This document shows positions 17,768 to 26,112 of a stretch of 64,000 nucleotides of DNA, in pieces (the first letter of the stretch is position 1; each line of letters begins with the position of its first letter). The DNA is from Pseudoalteromonas sp. NC201. GTDB taxonomy: Bacteria; Pseudomonadota; Gammaproteobacteria; Enterobacterales; Alteromonadaceae. Below the pieces are notes generated by a model, which saw only the letters and a list, made by a program, of their open reading frames with translations, was not told the origin of the DNA and ran no database searches. The position numbers were made by a program, and so were the translations under genes. The stretch is from contig NZ_CP022523.1 of the NCBI RefSeq assembly GCF_002850255.1, forward strand, positions 310,001 to 374,000, written 5' to 3'.

Positions 17768-17929
17768 ATACCAATTAGCTTTAATACTTGCTCAATTTGA
17801 AGGAGCAAATCTGACGCTAACGGCGTTAAAAATTTCTCATTTAGAACAACTAAATAGCAAAATTTTCGTCTTGTTATCGACAAGATTTTCTCGCCTCAAA
17901 ATAGACCACTTAATTAAGCGAATTGGTAT
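17768..17929. repeat. MITE-like repeat, copy 1
   Basis: 162 bases bounded by the terminal inverted repeat ATACCAATT (17768-17776) and AATTGGTAT (17921-17929). It shares with a second copy at 39741-39879 the blocks CAATTTGAAGG, CTCATTTAGAACAACTAAAT-AGCAA, TAAAATAGACC and TTA-TTAA near the right end. It encodes no protein. The right end supplies the first base of the stop codon of the small gene at 17929-18225, so the element inserted at or very near that gene's end. Non-autonomous, MITE-type origin is inferred from size, inverted ends and repetition. Confidence 0.7.
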
Positions 17930-18225
17930 TACGCGTAAACAGAAACGCCAATCATACCTTTGATCTCATCTCGTCTTGCTTCCGTTGCAATTGCTTTGTA
18001 TTCACTAATTGCCTGTCCAGTACGAAAGTTAGGGCGGTCGTAGATAGTCGAACGTTGCTGCGATTGGAACTGCTCCACCAACGCAATGCCCTTTTCACTG
18101 GTTTTGATCTGAGCGGTATTGAGCTTAGCCGTACTCACTTCTTCAATAGCAGGGCTCACCGCCTTTTTAGGCTGTGGCTTTACTTGATATGTACCTGCTT
18201 GTTGAATGATTGAATTTAGTTTCAC
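17929..18225 (-). CDS. Small conserved-looking protein of unknown function
   Basis: 98 aa from a GTG start at 18225. I do not recognise a named family. The N-terminal half is Pro/Lys/Ala-rich and probably disordered. The C-terminal half (TIYDRPNFRTGQAISEYKAIATEARRDEIKGMIGVSVYA) looks folded and helical, and resembles small Alteromonadales proteins ending in a GI-x-YA type motif. There is no signal peptide or membrane segment. It lies 44 bases downstream of tsaB in the same direction, so it is probably the last gene of the yoaA-tsaB unit. Its stop codon abuts a MITE-like repeat. Confidence 0.65.
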   Translation of the reverse strand: MKLNSIIQQAGTYQVKPQPKKAVSPAIEEVSTAKLNTAQIKTSEKGIALVEQFQSQQRSTIYDRPNFRTGQAISEYKAIATEARRDEIKGMIGVSVYA

Positions 18226-18269
18226 AGTTTAGCTCAATAAATACGAAGTGCTTGTATAAAAATACGCCT

Positions 18270-18956
18270 TTATTCTCGACCTGGCAACTTTTTCCACGTC
18301 ACAGTATCCCTTACATATTGCGGCTGGGCGTCAGCTGCATCCACAGATAAGCCTTGTGTGAAACTATCGTCGGCTATAAACAGCATGTAATAAGCATCCG
18401 GTAACGTGATATTGTCAATGATTTCGCAGTCAAGCTGTGTGGCAAGCTCTGAGAATGTTTGCCACCCTGTACCAACACCGGCCGCGCCAGTTGATGTAAA
18501 ATCGATATTTTCAGGTTTAATAACTGTTTCTTCGGTGCTCGGTTGAATAACACCACGAGTTTCGCCGTTGTATTGGCATAAGTAGATCTCACCCATACGT
18601 GCATCTATTGCTGACACTACACTGGATTTACCTGTTTCCATGTATGCTTGTTGCGCCATCGCCTGCAAAGTTGAAACGCCAACCAACTTAAGACCTGAAG
18701 AATAAGCTAAGCCTTGCGCAACCGCTGTACTTATTCTAACCCCAGTAAAACTGCCCGGCCCACGTCCAAACACAATGCCATCAAGTTCACTAAGCGTGAT
18801 ATCGGCTTCGCGTAAAATACGTTCAACTAAGGGAAGTATCTTTTGGCTATGCTGCTGTGGGCAAACCTCGAAGTGGCGAATAAACTTGCCTTCATAGTGC
18901 AATGCAATACTGAGTGCTTCGGTGGAGGCGTCTATGGCCAACAGGTTATTTTTCAT
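18270..18956 (-). CDS. tsaB: tRNA threonylcarbamoyladenosine biosynthesis protein TsaB
   Basis: 228 aa from the ATG at 18956; a TTG three codons upstream is also open, but the product MKNNLLAIDASTEALSIAL matches the family start. TsaB partners TsaD and TsaE to make t6A37 on ANN-decoding tRNAs. The diagnostic GRGPGSFTGVRIS segment is intact near residue 65. It overlaps the end of yoaA by 11 bases, an arrangement shared with E. coli (yoaA-yeaZ), so the two are co-translated. Confidence 0.95.
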   Translation of the reverse strand: MKNNLLAIDASTEALSIALHYEGKFIRHFEVCPQQHSQKILPLVERILREADITLSELDGIVFGRGPGSFTGVRISTAVAQGLAYSSGLKLVGVSTLQAMAQQAYMETGKSSVVSAIDARMGEIYLCQYNGETRGVIQPSTEETVIKPENIDFTSTGAAGVGTGWQTFSELATQLDCEIIDNITLPDAYYMLFIADDSFTQGLSVDAADAQPQYVRDTVTWKKLPGRE

Positions 18957-20868
18957 TTTTATCAATATTCTCTAAAAATCGGATTGCCTTGTTTAAGTCT
19001 CTCGTGCGAGACATATCGGGCAAACTACTTAAAAACGTCTGGCCGTATTTTCTCGTAACTAAGCGATTATCGCAAATAATCAGTACACCTTTATCGTTAG
19101 CATCACGAATTAGCCGTCCAACCCCTTGTTTCAACGCGATAACAGCTTGGGGGAGTTGTATTGCATCAAAGGGTTCTAATCCACGCATTTCAGCGTCTCG
19201 CATGCGCGCTTGCAACAAAGGGTCATCTGGTGAAGCAAATGGTAGTTTATCAATGACAACACAACTCAACGTCTCACCTCTCACATCCACCCCCTCCCAA
19301 AAGGAGGCCGTACCAAGTAGTACGGCGTTACCGTGCCGAATAAATTGCTCTAAAATTATCCGTTTCGATGCTTGACCCTGCATAAAAATGGGATATTGCA
19401 GTGCCGTATTCAGCCCTTCGTAGACTAAATGCATCGCGCGATAACTGGTAAAGAGTAAAAATGTACGCCCTTTTGCAGCTTCAATCACCTGTTTTGCAAG
19501 CTTTACCAGCGCATGTGGCATTAAGTCGTCACGGCTTTCTGGCAAATAGCGTGGCAGGCAAAGCAAGGCTTGCTGCTTATAGTTAAATGGGCTATCAACA
19601 ATAAATTGTGAGGTCGGTTTGAGTCCTAAGCTACGACTAAAGTGCTCAAGGGAATTATCAACGGATAAGGTAGCGGAGGTAAATACAAAGCTTGCCTCAG
19701 TGGTTTTGACAATTTGTGCAAACTTACTTGATACATCAAGCGGCGTGATATGAATAGATAAAAAGCGCCTTGTGGTTTCGAACCAGTAACTAAATCCAGT
19801 TTGACTGGTATCAAAGGCACGTTCAAACTGATTTTTAAAGGTCATGACCTTTTCAAATGGGTGTTCTATTTTTTCACTTCTATCCAGACAAAGTTTGAGC
19901 ACTTTATAGAGAAAGTCTAAGTTAGCTATCACTCGATGCATGGCATCGCAAATTGGTTTATTCGCCAGCGCCTCACGCCAATCACCACGGGCACCATCGC
20001 CACCAAATACCAAACGCAAATCGGCGACACTGGTTTCCAATTTATTGAGTGTTTTGCCAAGTTGCAACATATCTGGAATATCAGAACGGTAGATCACCCT
20101 TAAATCGTTAATAAGCGCCTGCAAAGCTTTAGTGCTGATAGTCTCACCAAAGTAGTCACTGGCTATTTCTGGTAATTGATGTGCTTCATCGAAGATATAG
20201 CTATCCGCGGTTGGCATTAGCTCCGCAAAGCCTAAATCTTTTACGGCCATATCGGCAAAAAATAAATGATGGTTGATCACCACAACATCGGCATCGACTG
20301 CCTTTAATCTTGCCTTTCGGATATAACAGTCTTCGTAGTCTGGGCACTCTTTCCCTAAACAGTTGTCTGCAGTTGAGGTAACGTAGGGTAATACCTTTGC
20401 GTCTTCTTCGATACCCACACAGTCGGCTAAGTCTCCACTGTGTGTTTCAGAAGCGAACTTTGCAACCATGGCAAGTTGGTGCATAACATCTGGGTCGTCG
20501 GTTGGCACATGGCTCAAATGCTGTGATAAACGATAAGGGCAAAGGTAATTGGCCCTACCCTTTAGCAAAGTGACTTTTTCCCCACTGCCAAGCACCTTTT
20601 TTAGGGTTGGCACGTCACGATGGAATAATTGCTCTTGCAAGGCCTTAGAGCCGGTTGAGACGATGACTTTACCTTTAGACTGAAAGGCAGGAATGAGATA
20701 AGCAAACGTTTTCCCCGTCCCTGTTCCAGCTTCGGCGATGCATTGTCCACCATTTTGTATGGTTTCTTCTACTGCAATAGCCATATCAATTTGGGGCTGC
20801 CTTGGTTGATAGCCTGGGAAGTGCTGGGCTAAAGGCCCCGTAGAAGAGAAAGTCGTAGATACAGCCAA
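18946..20868 (-). CDS. yoaA: ATP-dependent DNA helicase, XPD/DinG family (YoaA)
   Basis: 640 aa superfamily 2 helicase with 5'-3' polarity expected for the family. Walker A is EAGTGTGKT at residues 46-54. The four iron-sulfur cysteines are Cys110, Cys170, Cys175 and Cys181. The DEAH box (FDEAHQLPE) follows, and the C-terminal motor carries GTASFWEGVDVRG and QGVGRLIRD. In E. coli, YoaA works with the HolC clamp-loader subunit during repair of stalled forks. Its position upstream of tsaB supports YoaA over DinG. No promoter is assigned; the 460 bases upstream hold no gene. Confidence 0.94.
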   Translation of the reverse strand: MAVSTTFSSTGPLAQHFPGYQPRQPQIDMAIAVEETIQNGGQCIAEAGTGTGKTFAYLIPAFQSKGKVIVSTGSKALQEQLFHRDVPTLKKVLGSGEKVTLLKGRANYLCPYRLSQHLSHVPTDDPDVMHQLAMVAKFASETHSGDLADCVGIEEDAKVLPYVTSTADNCLGKECPDYEDCYIRKARLKAVDADVVVINHHLFFADMAVKDLGFAELMPTADSYIFDEAHQLPEIASDYFGETISTKALQALINDLRVIYRSDIPDMLQLGKTLNKLETSVADLRLVFGGDGARGDWREALANKPICDAMHRVIANLDFLYKVLKLCLDRSEKIEHPFEKVMTFKNQFERAFDTSQTGFSYWFETTRRFLSIHITPLDVSSKFAQIVKTTEASFVFTSATLSVDNSLEHFSRSLGLKPTSQFIVDSPFNYKQQALLCLPRYLPESRDDLMPHALVKLAKQVIEAAKGRTFLLFTSYRAMHLVYEGLNTALQYPIFMQGQASKRIILEQFIRHGNAVLLGTASFWEGVDVRGETLSCVVIDKLPFASPDDPLLQARMRDAEMRGLEPFDAIQLPQAVIALKQGVGRLIRDANDKGVLIICDNRLVTRKYGQTFLSSLPDMSRTRDLNKAIRFLENIDKNEK

Positions 20869-21331
20869 AGTAATGTAGTTTACAAACAGACAGGTCGCGA
20901 AATTGTATGTGGCTAAGCACCAAATCGCAAGTAATCATTCAAAACCAGCATACCGACACCAACAATGATTGCCTTCAATTAAAAGTTGCGGTGATTAGCT
21001 GAAGAAATGGTAAACAAGCAAATGAGGAGAAGCGCAGTGCTTAAATAAAATACTAAAACAGTTATACTATCAGGAAAACACAGGGGCTAACGCGAGCACA
21101 GACAGACCTACAACGAATCAAGCTATAAGGTTCTTTACTGATTTATACGGCATGTTATTTCTCCAGTGTAAAATGGTGAACGGTCAGGTTAAATTAGCTT
21201 TGGCTTGACGTGGTGGCTACTGGCCCTAGTGAAATTTGTTGAGCATAAAGATTGAGGGAAAAGCCGTGCGGTATAGCTACACGGCTTAAATATGTACAAA
21301 ATAAGTCTATTTTGGTCAACAGTTACTTTGT
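20869..21331. other. Non-coding stretch between yoaA and the PixA-like gene
   Basis: No plausible coding frame or RNA gene is seen in these 463 bases. The only structure noted is a hairpin at 21261-21287 near the end of the PixA-like gene. Confidence 0.6.
21261..21287 (-). terminator. Hairpin downstream of the PixA-like gene
   Basis: Arms AAGCCGTG (21261-21268) and CACGGCTT (21280-21287) enclose an 11-base loop. On the minus strand it is followed by TTTTCCC. It probably terminates the PixA-like transcript 45 bases after its stop, though the T run is short. Confidence 0.5.
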
Positions 21332-21883
21332 TCAGCTAACAGTGATGGTTGGATCCCATTGATAATATCCTAAAAGCGACTGGCTTTGACCATCTGAACT
21401 AAGCGTATATAACGCAAACTGAACTTGAAAGTTTTCAGTGCCTGAGTTTCGCACCTTAGAATCCAGCGTCATAAAGTTTGTGCTTACATGCGCCGCTGGT
21501 AAACCATTATTGTTGCCGGAATTAACATTTGGAACTGCTGCTTCAGTGCGATTTACGCTGTTAGTCACAAACGTGTTAAATACCTGAGTACCACCAAATT
21601 GTTTGATCCCGTAGATAATCACTGCATCATCGGCGTTGCCGTAAATCGACGTGCCGCTAAAGGAAACATTGTCCCCAGCGTTTGCTCTAAAGTTTAGTAC
21701 CGCAGTACCTTGTCCACTAACAATGCCTCTGGGATCTGAAGCAATCATAAACTCACTGTTATGATCTATAGGTGTGGGATTATTTTGGTCTTGGCTTGGG
21801 TGGGGGTAATGCGCTTTCACGTACTCTGTATCAATGACAATGAGCACATTAATGCTTTCTGAAGATGCTTCTAATGTTGACAT
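21332..21883 (-). CDS. PixA/AidA-family inclusion-body protein
   Basis: 183 aa, no signal peptide. The order INVLIVIDTEYVKAHYPHPSQDQNNPTPIDHN, then FMIASDPRGIVSGQGTAVLNFRANAGDNVSF, then VIIYGIKQFGG matches the PixA/AidA family. Members include PixA, a methionine-rich cytoplasmic inclusion protein of Xenorhabdus, and AidA, a quorum-regulated protein of Burkholderia and Ralstonia. Function in the family is poorly defined. Here methionine is scarce (three residues including the start), so it is not a methionine store like PixA. It stands alone between non-coding stretches, so it probably has its own regulated promoter. Confidence 0.85.
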   Translation of the reverse strand: MSTLEASSESINVLIVIDTEYVKAHYPHPSQDQNNPTPIDHNSEFMIASDPRGIVSGQGTAVLNFRANAGDNVSFSGTSIYGNADDAVIIYGIKQFGGTQVFNTFVTNSVNRTEAAVPNVNSGNNNGLPAAHVSTNFMTLDSKVRNSGTENFQVQFALYTLSSDGQSQSLLGYYQWDPTITVS

Positions 21884-22270
21884 GACATTCCTCTCCTATC
21901 GGATGAAATTTACAAGAAATTAGTGATCCCTCTCTTGTGGCGTCCTGCACATTCACCATATCATCGAATCACTTTCTTTCACTTAACTTAAAATGGATTT
22001 ACGGCCTAGAATTTTTATCCTAGCCACCATTTCGTTTATAAACATAGGTGTGAAAATGCTAGATTTGAATTACACGGCATTACACCTTTATAAACAAAAT
22101 ATCTTATTTTTTAATATGGTTGGGGGTAGCGGTTACTAACTTTTTGAAAGGCGGCAGTTTTTCTGGTCTAAGTATTGCGAAGACGAAAAATATCTTTACC
22201 AGTTCTGGAAATGTATTGGCACCGAGGTGAAGTGAGTTTAAACTAACAGACGCAACAAAACATTTTACGA
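21884..22270. other. AT-rich non-coding stretch with an inverted repeat
   Basis: No gene is seen. An imperfect inverted repeat has a 9-bp outer arm (GTTTATAAA at 22034-22042 with TTTATAAAC at 22087-22095) and a 5-bp inner arm (GGTGT at 22047-22051 with ACACC at 22082-22086), with a 4-base bulge and 30-base loop. It lies between the PixA-like gene, which starts at 21883, and the acidic protein gene ending at 22271. Its role is unknown. Confidence 0.35.
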
Positions 22271-22516
22271 TCACGCCCATGTATCTAGATTCTCACCTTT
22301 ATGTTCTTCGTGAGATTTTTCCTCCTCATCCTCTTCATCTTCGCTTTCTTTAATTTTTTCATGCTCAGCAGCTTGGCGTTTAAGTTCGATCTCGGTTTTT
22401 AAATCTTTCTTAACTTTTTCAATCTTATAGTGCTGCACACCAGCTACATGAAATGCAGACTTATGAGTTACATCTAGCCGTACGATTGGGCCTAAAAACG
22501 GTTTAAACGCATCCAT
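22271..22516 (-). CDS. Small highly charged hypothetical protein
   Basis: 81 aa from ATG 22516, chosen because GTGGAG stands six bases upstream; a GTG four codons earlier is also open. I do not recognise the family. The N-terminus (MDAFKPFLGPIVRLDVTHKSAFHVAGVQHYKIEKVKK) seems folded. The rest is a Lys/Glu-rich helix ending in a strongly acidic stretch (ESEDEEDEEEKSHEEH) that would be disordered. It resembles scaffold or chaperone tails more than an enzyme. It is the nearest gene to the PixA-like gene in the same direction, 387 bases upstream of it, but the two do not look like one operon. Confidence 0.6.
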   Translation of the reverse strand: MDAFKPFLGPIVRLDVTHKSAFHVAGVQHYKIEKVKKDLKTEIELKRQAAEHEKIKESEDEEDEEEKSHEEHKGENLDTWA

Positions 22517-22671
22517 ATATTTCTCCACTAACCTATTGTTGATCTTACTTATTATCGGCTGTTATAAGCTATTCTTTAATTTGCGTTAAAAAATGATTGC
22601 CAAGTAGAACAAAATTATGTTTATCTATAAATGAACTTTTTGAACAGCAGATATATTACAAAGGTAACATC

Positions 22672-22722
22672 ATGCTAATAACACTGACAGCAATTCATCA
22701 TCACCATCATCATACGGGATAA
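22672..22722 (+). CDS. hisL: His operon leader peptide
   Basis: Sixteen-residue leader MLITLTAIHHHHHHTG with six consecutive His codons, preceded by AAAGGT as ribosome site. Ribosome stalling at the His codons when charged tRNA-His is scarce would prevent formation of the downstream terminator. It is too short for ordinary gene calling, but its position before an attenuator and hisG makes the call secure. Confidence 0.93.
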   Translation: MLITLTAIHHHHHHTG

Positions 22723-22758
22723 CCTGTCAGGTATTTCGCTGGTGGGTTATTCCTTAAA

Positions 22759-22827
22759 GGAACCTCCGGCGAAGCAAAAAGTATAGTCAAAGTTTATTTC
22801 GCCCCGAGGTTCCGCCTCGGGGTTTTT
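22759..22827 (+). promoter_or_regulatory. His operon attenuator
   Basis: The terminator stem CCCCGAGG (22802-22809) / CCTCGGGG (22815-22822) is followed by TTTTT. An alternative antiterminator pairs GGAACCTCCGGCG (22759-22771) with 22800-22813, using up the left arm of the terminator. An earlier pairing between the end of hisL (GATAACC, near 22718) and GGGTTAT (22744-22750) would form the pause/protector hairpin. These mutually exclusive structures are the classical his attenuation logic. Confidence 0.88.
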
Positions 22828-22852
22828 CGTTTAAAGAATTAGGAAATAAATA

Positions 22853-23752
22853 ATGAGCAACAGCAACCGTTTAAGAATCGCAATCCAAAAATCAGGCCGT
22901 CTTTCAAAGGATTGTCAAGCCCTACTCAAACAACTTGGTGTAAAACTAAACCTACGTGAACAGCGTTTGATCGCCCACTCTACCAACATGCCTATTGATG
23001 TACTTAGAGTACGTGATGACGATATTCCCGGCCTTGTAATGGACGGCGTTTGTGATTTAGGCATTGTCGGCGAAAACGTGTTAGAAGAAGCTCAAGCTGA
23101 GCGTGTTCGCAACGAGCAGTTTGCTGAAGTCACTAAACTTTCAAGACTGGACTTTGGCTTTTGCCGTTTAGCACTGGCGTGGCCACAAGAGCTAGGTCAA
23201 CAGGATAAAGCGTGGTTTAACGGCAAACGCATCGCAACCACCTACCCTGAGATTTTAAAGCAATATCTAAAGCGTGAGAACATTGATGCTAGCGTGGTCA
23301 TGTTAACGGGCTCGGTAGAAGTAGCACCTCGAGCAGGCCTTGCTGACGCCATTTGTGACTTAGTATCAACCGGTGCAACGCTTGAGGCTAATGGCCTTAT
23401 GCAAGGCGATACCATCTTAGAATCTAATGCTTGCCTCATTCAAAATTCAGCATTGACTGACCAAAGTAAGCTTGCGCTTATCGATAAGTTAATGCCACGC
23501 CTTAAAGGGGTGAAACAAGCAAAAGAAAGCAAGTACATCATGATGCATGCACCAAAGAATAAGTTAGATGAAGTATGTGCATTACTTCCAGGTACAGGCC
23601 AACCAACTTTACTTGCACTTGCTGGCAGTGATGAATATGTTGCACTTCATATGGTTAGCTCTGAAACCCTATTTTGGGAGACAATGGAAGAGTTAAAGGC
23701 GCTCGGTGCTAACTCTATTCTCGTCATGCCAATTGAAAAGATGATGGAGTAA
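22853..23752 (+). CDS. hisG: ATP phosphoribosyltransferase
   Basis: 299 aa, the long form of HisG that carries its own C-terminal regulatory domain and needs no HisZ. It catalyses the first, feedback-inhibited step of histidine synthesis: ATP plus PRPP to phosphoribosyl-ATP. The N-terminus [16 protein letters not shown], the [17 protein letters not shown] block and the PRPP loop region [14 protein letters not shown] are as expected. AGGAAATAA precedes the start. It is the first structural gene after the attenuator and 4 bases from hisD. Confidence 0.97.
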   Translation: MSNSNRLRIAIQKSGRLSKDCQALLKQLGVKLNLREQRLIAHSTNMPIDVLRVRDDDIPGLVMDGVCDLGIVGENVLEEAQAERVRNEQFAEVTKLSRLDFGFCRLALAWPQELGQQDKAWFNGKRIATTYPEILKQYLKRENIDASVVMLTGSVEVAPRAGLADAICDLVSTGATLEANGLMQGDTILESNACLIQNSALTDQSKLALIDKLMPRLKGVKQAKESKYIMMHAPKNKLDEVCALLPGTGQPTLLALAGSDEYVALHMVSSETLFWETMEELKALGANSILVMPIEKMME

Positions 23753-23756
23753 CAGC

Positions 23757-25052
23757 ATGTTTGATTGGCAGCAAGCCACCAGCGAGCAACGCAGCGAATG
23801 CTTGAGCCGTCCTGCGGTCAAAGTGGGCGATAAAGTAAAAGCAGCAGTTGAAAAGATAATTGATAACGTCGCTCGCAACGGCGACAACGCATTACTTGGT
23901 TATGCCGAGCAGTTCGACGCACGTATTAATCCAAGAATACGGGTAACAGGATCAGAGCTTATTGAAAGCGAATTTGCGTTAACACCTGAACTTAAAAGTG
24001 CTATTGACCAAGCGTATAGCAACATTAAGAAGTTTCACCAGTTGCAGTTACCACAAAGCAAGAAAATTGAGACTCAGCCAGGCGTGACCTGCGAGCTCAG
24101 ATATCAAGCGATAGAAGCCGTGGGTTTATATGTGCCAGGTGGTAGCGCGCCACTGCCTTCTTCTGTCTTGATGCAAGGCGTGTGTGCGCAGCTAAGTGGT
24201 GCAAAACCAATCGTGTTGGCGACGCCGGTTAAAGGCGGTAGCCAAATACATCCTGCGATTTTGTATGCGGCTAAACTGTGTGGCGTTACGGATGTGATTG
24301 AATGTGGTGGTGCAGGTGCAATCGCTGCCATGGCGCTAGGTACTAACAGCGTACCAAAAGTGAACAAAATTTTTGGTCCAGGCAATAGCTTTGTCACAAT
24401 GGCAAAACAGCTGCTTTCTCAGTCAGTGCCAGGACTTGCGATTGATATGCCGGCAGGCCCTTCGGAGGTGTTAGTGATTGCAGATAAGGGCGCTAATCCA
24501 GAATTTATCGCCGCCGATCTACTTTCTCAAGCGGAGCATGGGGAAGACTCGCAAGTCATATTATTGGCGTCTGACAGTCAACTTATCGAAGAAACTGAAG
24601 CTGCAATCGAGCGTCAACTAAGCAAGCTTAGTCGCGCTGATATTGCCAGAGCTGCGCTTAAAAACAGCACGCTGATTTTAGTTGAGAGCATAGAGCAAGC
24701 ATTTGAAATCTCAGCAGAGTATGGGCCAGAACACCTAATCTTACAGATAAGAGATGCAGAGCGTTTCCTGCCGCTAGTAAAAAACGCAGGCTCAGTGTTT
24801 GTTGGTGACTATACGCCAGAATCAGCAGGTGACTATGCGTCTGGCACCAACCATGTATTGCCAACCTATGGTTATTCAAAAACCTACTCAAGTTTAAATC
24901 TGATGGATTTCTATAAGGCTTACACAGTACAAACCATCACAAAAGAAGGCCTTCGTGGTTTGCGCTCTGCCATTTTACCTTTGGCACAAGCTGAGGGCCT
25001 AGATGCACATGCGAACGCCGTTAAAGTGAGGTCGGAGAATAATAATGACTAA
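23757..25052 (+). CDS. hisD: Histidinol dehydrogenase
   Basis: 431 aa zinc enzyme that oxidises histidinol to histidine in two NAD-dependent steps. Zinc ligands expected from E. coli appear in SQAEHG (Gln and His), in the GDYTPESAGDYASGTNHVLPTYG segment (Asp), and in LDAHANAV (His) near the end. The family signature with IDMPAGPSEVLVIAD is intact. It overlaps hisC by 8 bases. Confidence 0.97.
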   Translation: MFDWQQATSEQRSECLSRPAVKVGDKVKAAVEKIIDNVARNGDNALLGYAEQFDARINPRIRVTGSELIESEFALTPELKSAIDQAYSNIKKFHQLQLPQSKKIETQPGVTCELRYQAIEAVGLYVPGGSAPLPSSVLMQGVCAQLSGAKPIVLATPVKGGSQIHPAILYAAKLCGVTDVIECGGAGAIAAMALGTNSVPKVNKIFGPGNSFVTMAKQLLSQSVPGLAIDMPAGPSEVLVIADKGANPEFIAADLLSQAEHGEDSQVILLASDSQLIEETEAAIERQLSKLSRADIARAALKNSTLILVESIEQAFEISAEYGPEHLILQIRDAERFLPLVKNAGSVFVGDYTPESAGDYASGTNHVLPTYGYSKTYSSLNLMDFYKAYTVQTITKEGLRGLRSAILPLAQAEGLDAHANAVKVRSENNND

Positions 25053-26112
25053 TATTGCGTTACCAAATAACATTGAAAAGCTTAAGGCTTACAGCTCTGC
25101 AAAGAGTGCAAAGTTGACCGGCACCACGTGGCTCAATGCCAATGAAAGTCCATACGCTCGTGTGCTTGAAATGTGCTTTGATAACTTAAACCGTTATCCA
25201 GATCCGCAACCTCAAGCGGTAATTGATGCCTATGCAGGCTACGCTAAGGTCGAGCAAACAAATGTACTGATGACGCGTGGAGCCGATGAAGGCATTGAGT
25301 TATTAGTACGCACATATTGTGAACCGGCCAAAGATAGCATTGCAATCTTTACCCCTACCTATGGTATGTACAAAGTAACGGCAGACACCCACAACATCGC
25401 TATTAATGAATTAAGCCAAGCGCAGCTTGCTAATAACGATGTGGGTTCACTCATCAGTGCAATTGGTGACGCTAAATTGGTATTTGTGTGTAATCCAAAT
25501 AACCCAACTGGCGCAATACAACCTGCCAGCAAAGTCGCTGCACTTGCTGATAAGCTTAAAGGCCGAGCAATCGTGGTCGTTGATGAAGCTTATATTGAGT
25601 TCTGTGAAGAACAAACCTGTGTCGAGCTTATCAAAGAGTTCTCAAACGTTGTTGTGCTGCGTACGCTATCTAAAGCGTTTGCACTGGCAGGACTGCGCGT
25701 TGGCTTTATGTTAGCGAGTGAAGCGCTATTGGCACCGGTGAGAAAAGTGATTGCGCCCTACCCTGTTTCTACAGTCGTGGCACAAATAGCAGCAACAGCG
25801 TTAACGTCAGATGCGATAACGCAGATGCGCCGGCAAGTCTCTATTTTGAACCTAGCAAAAAAGAAGCTTATACAATGGCTACAAGACAGCGAGTTCGTAA
25901 GCGCAATATTATGCGGCGAAGGCAACTTTGTTACTTTACAGCTAACCGACAAACAGTTTGTGGAGCAAGCGATGCGCCAGGGGTTAATCATGCGGCCATT
26001 TGTGCTGTTTGGCGAGGACAACTGGCTGCGGATCTCTATCGGCAATGAGCAGGAATTAAAACAAGTAGAAAACTGGCTGAAACAATGCCAAGTCACTGAG
26101 GAAGTATCATGA
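25045..26112 (+). CDS. hisC: Histidinol-phosphate aminotransferase
   Basis: 355 aa PLP-dependent class I/II aminotransferase. NANESPYA opens the conserved part, VCNPNNPTG and VVDEAYIEF are present, and the PLP lysine lies in RTLSKAFALAGLRVGF. It converts imidazole acetol phosphate to histidinol phosphate with glutamate. It overlaps hisD by 8 bases and hisB by 4. Confidence 0.96.
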   Translation: MTNIALPNNIEKLKAYSSAKSAKLTGTTWLNANESPYARVLEMCFDNLNRYPDPQPQAVIDAYAGYAKVEQTNVLMTRGADEGIELLVRTYCEPAKDSIAIFTPTYGMYKVTADTHNIAINELSQAQLANNDVGSLISAIGDAKLVFVCNPNNPTGAIQPASKVAALADKLKGRAIVVVDEAYIEFCEEQTCVELIKEFSNVVVLRTLSKAFALAGLRVGFMLASEALLAPVRKVIAPYPVSTVVAQIAATALTSDAITQMRRQVSILNLAKKKLIQWLQDSEFVSAILCGEGNFVTLQLTDKQFVEQAMRQGLIMRPFVLFGEDNWLRISIGNEQELKQVENWLKQCQVTEEVS

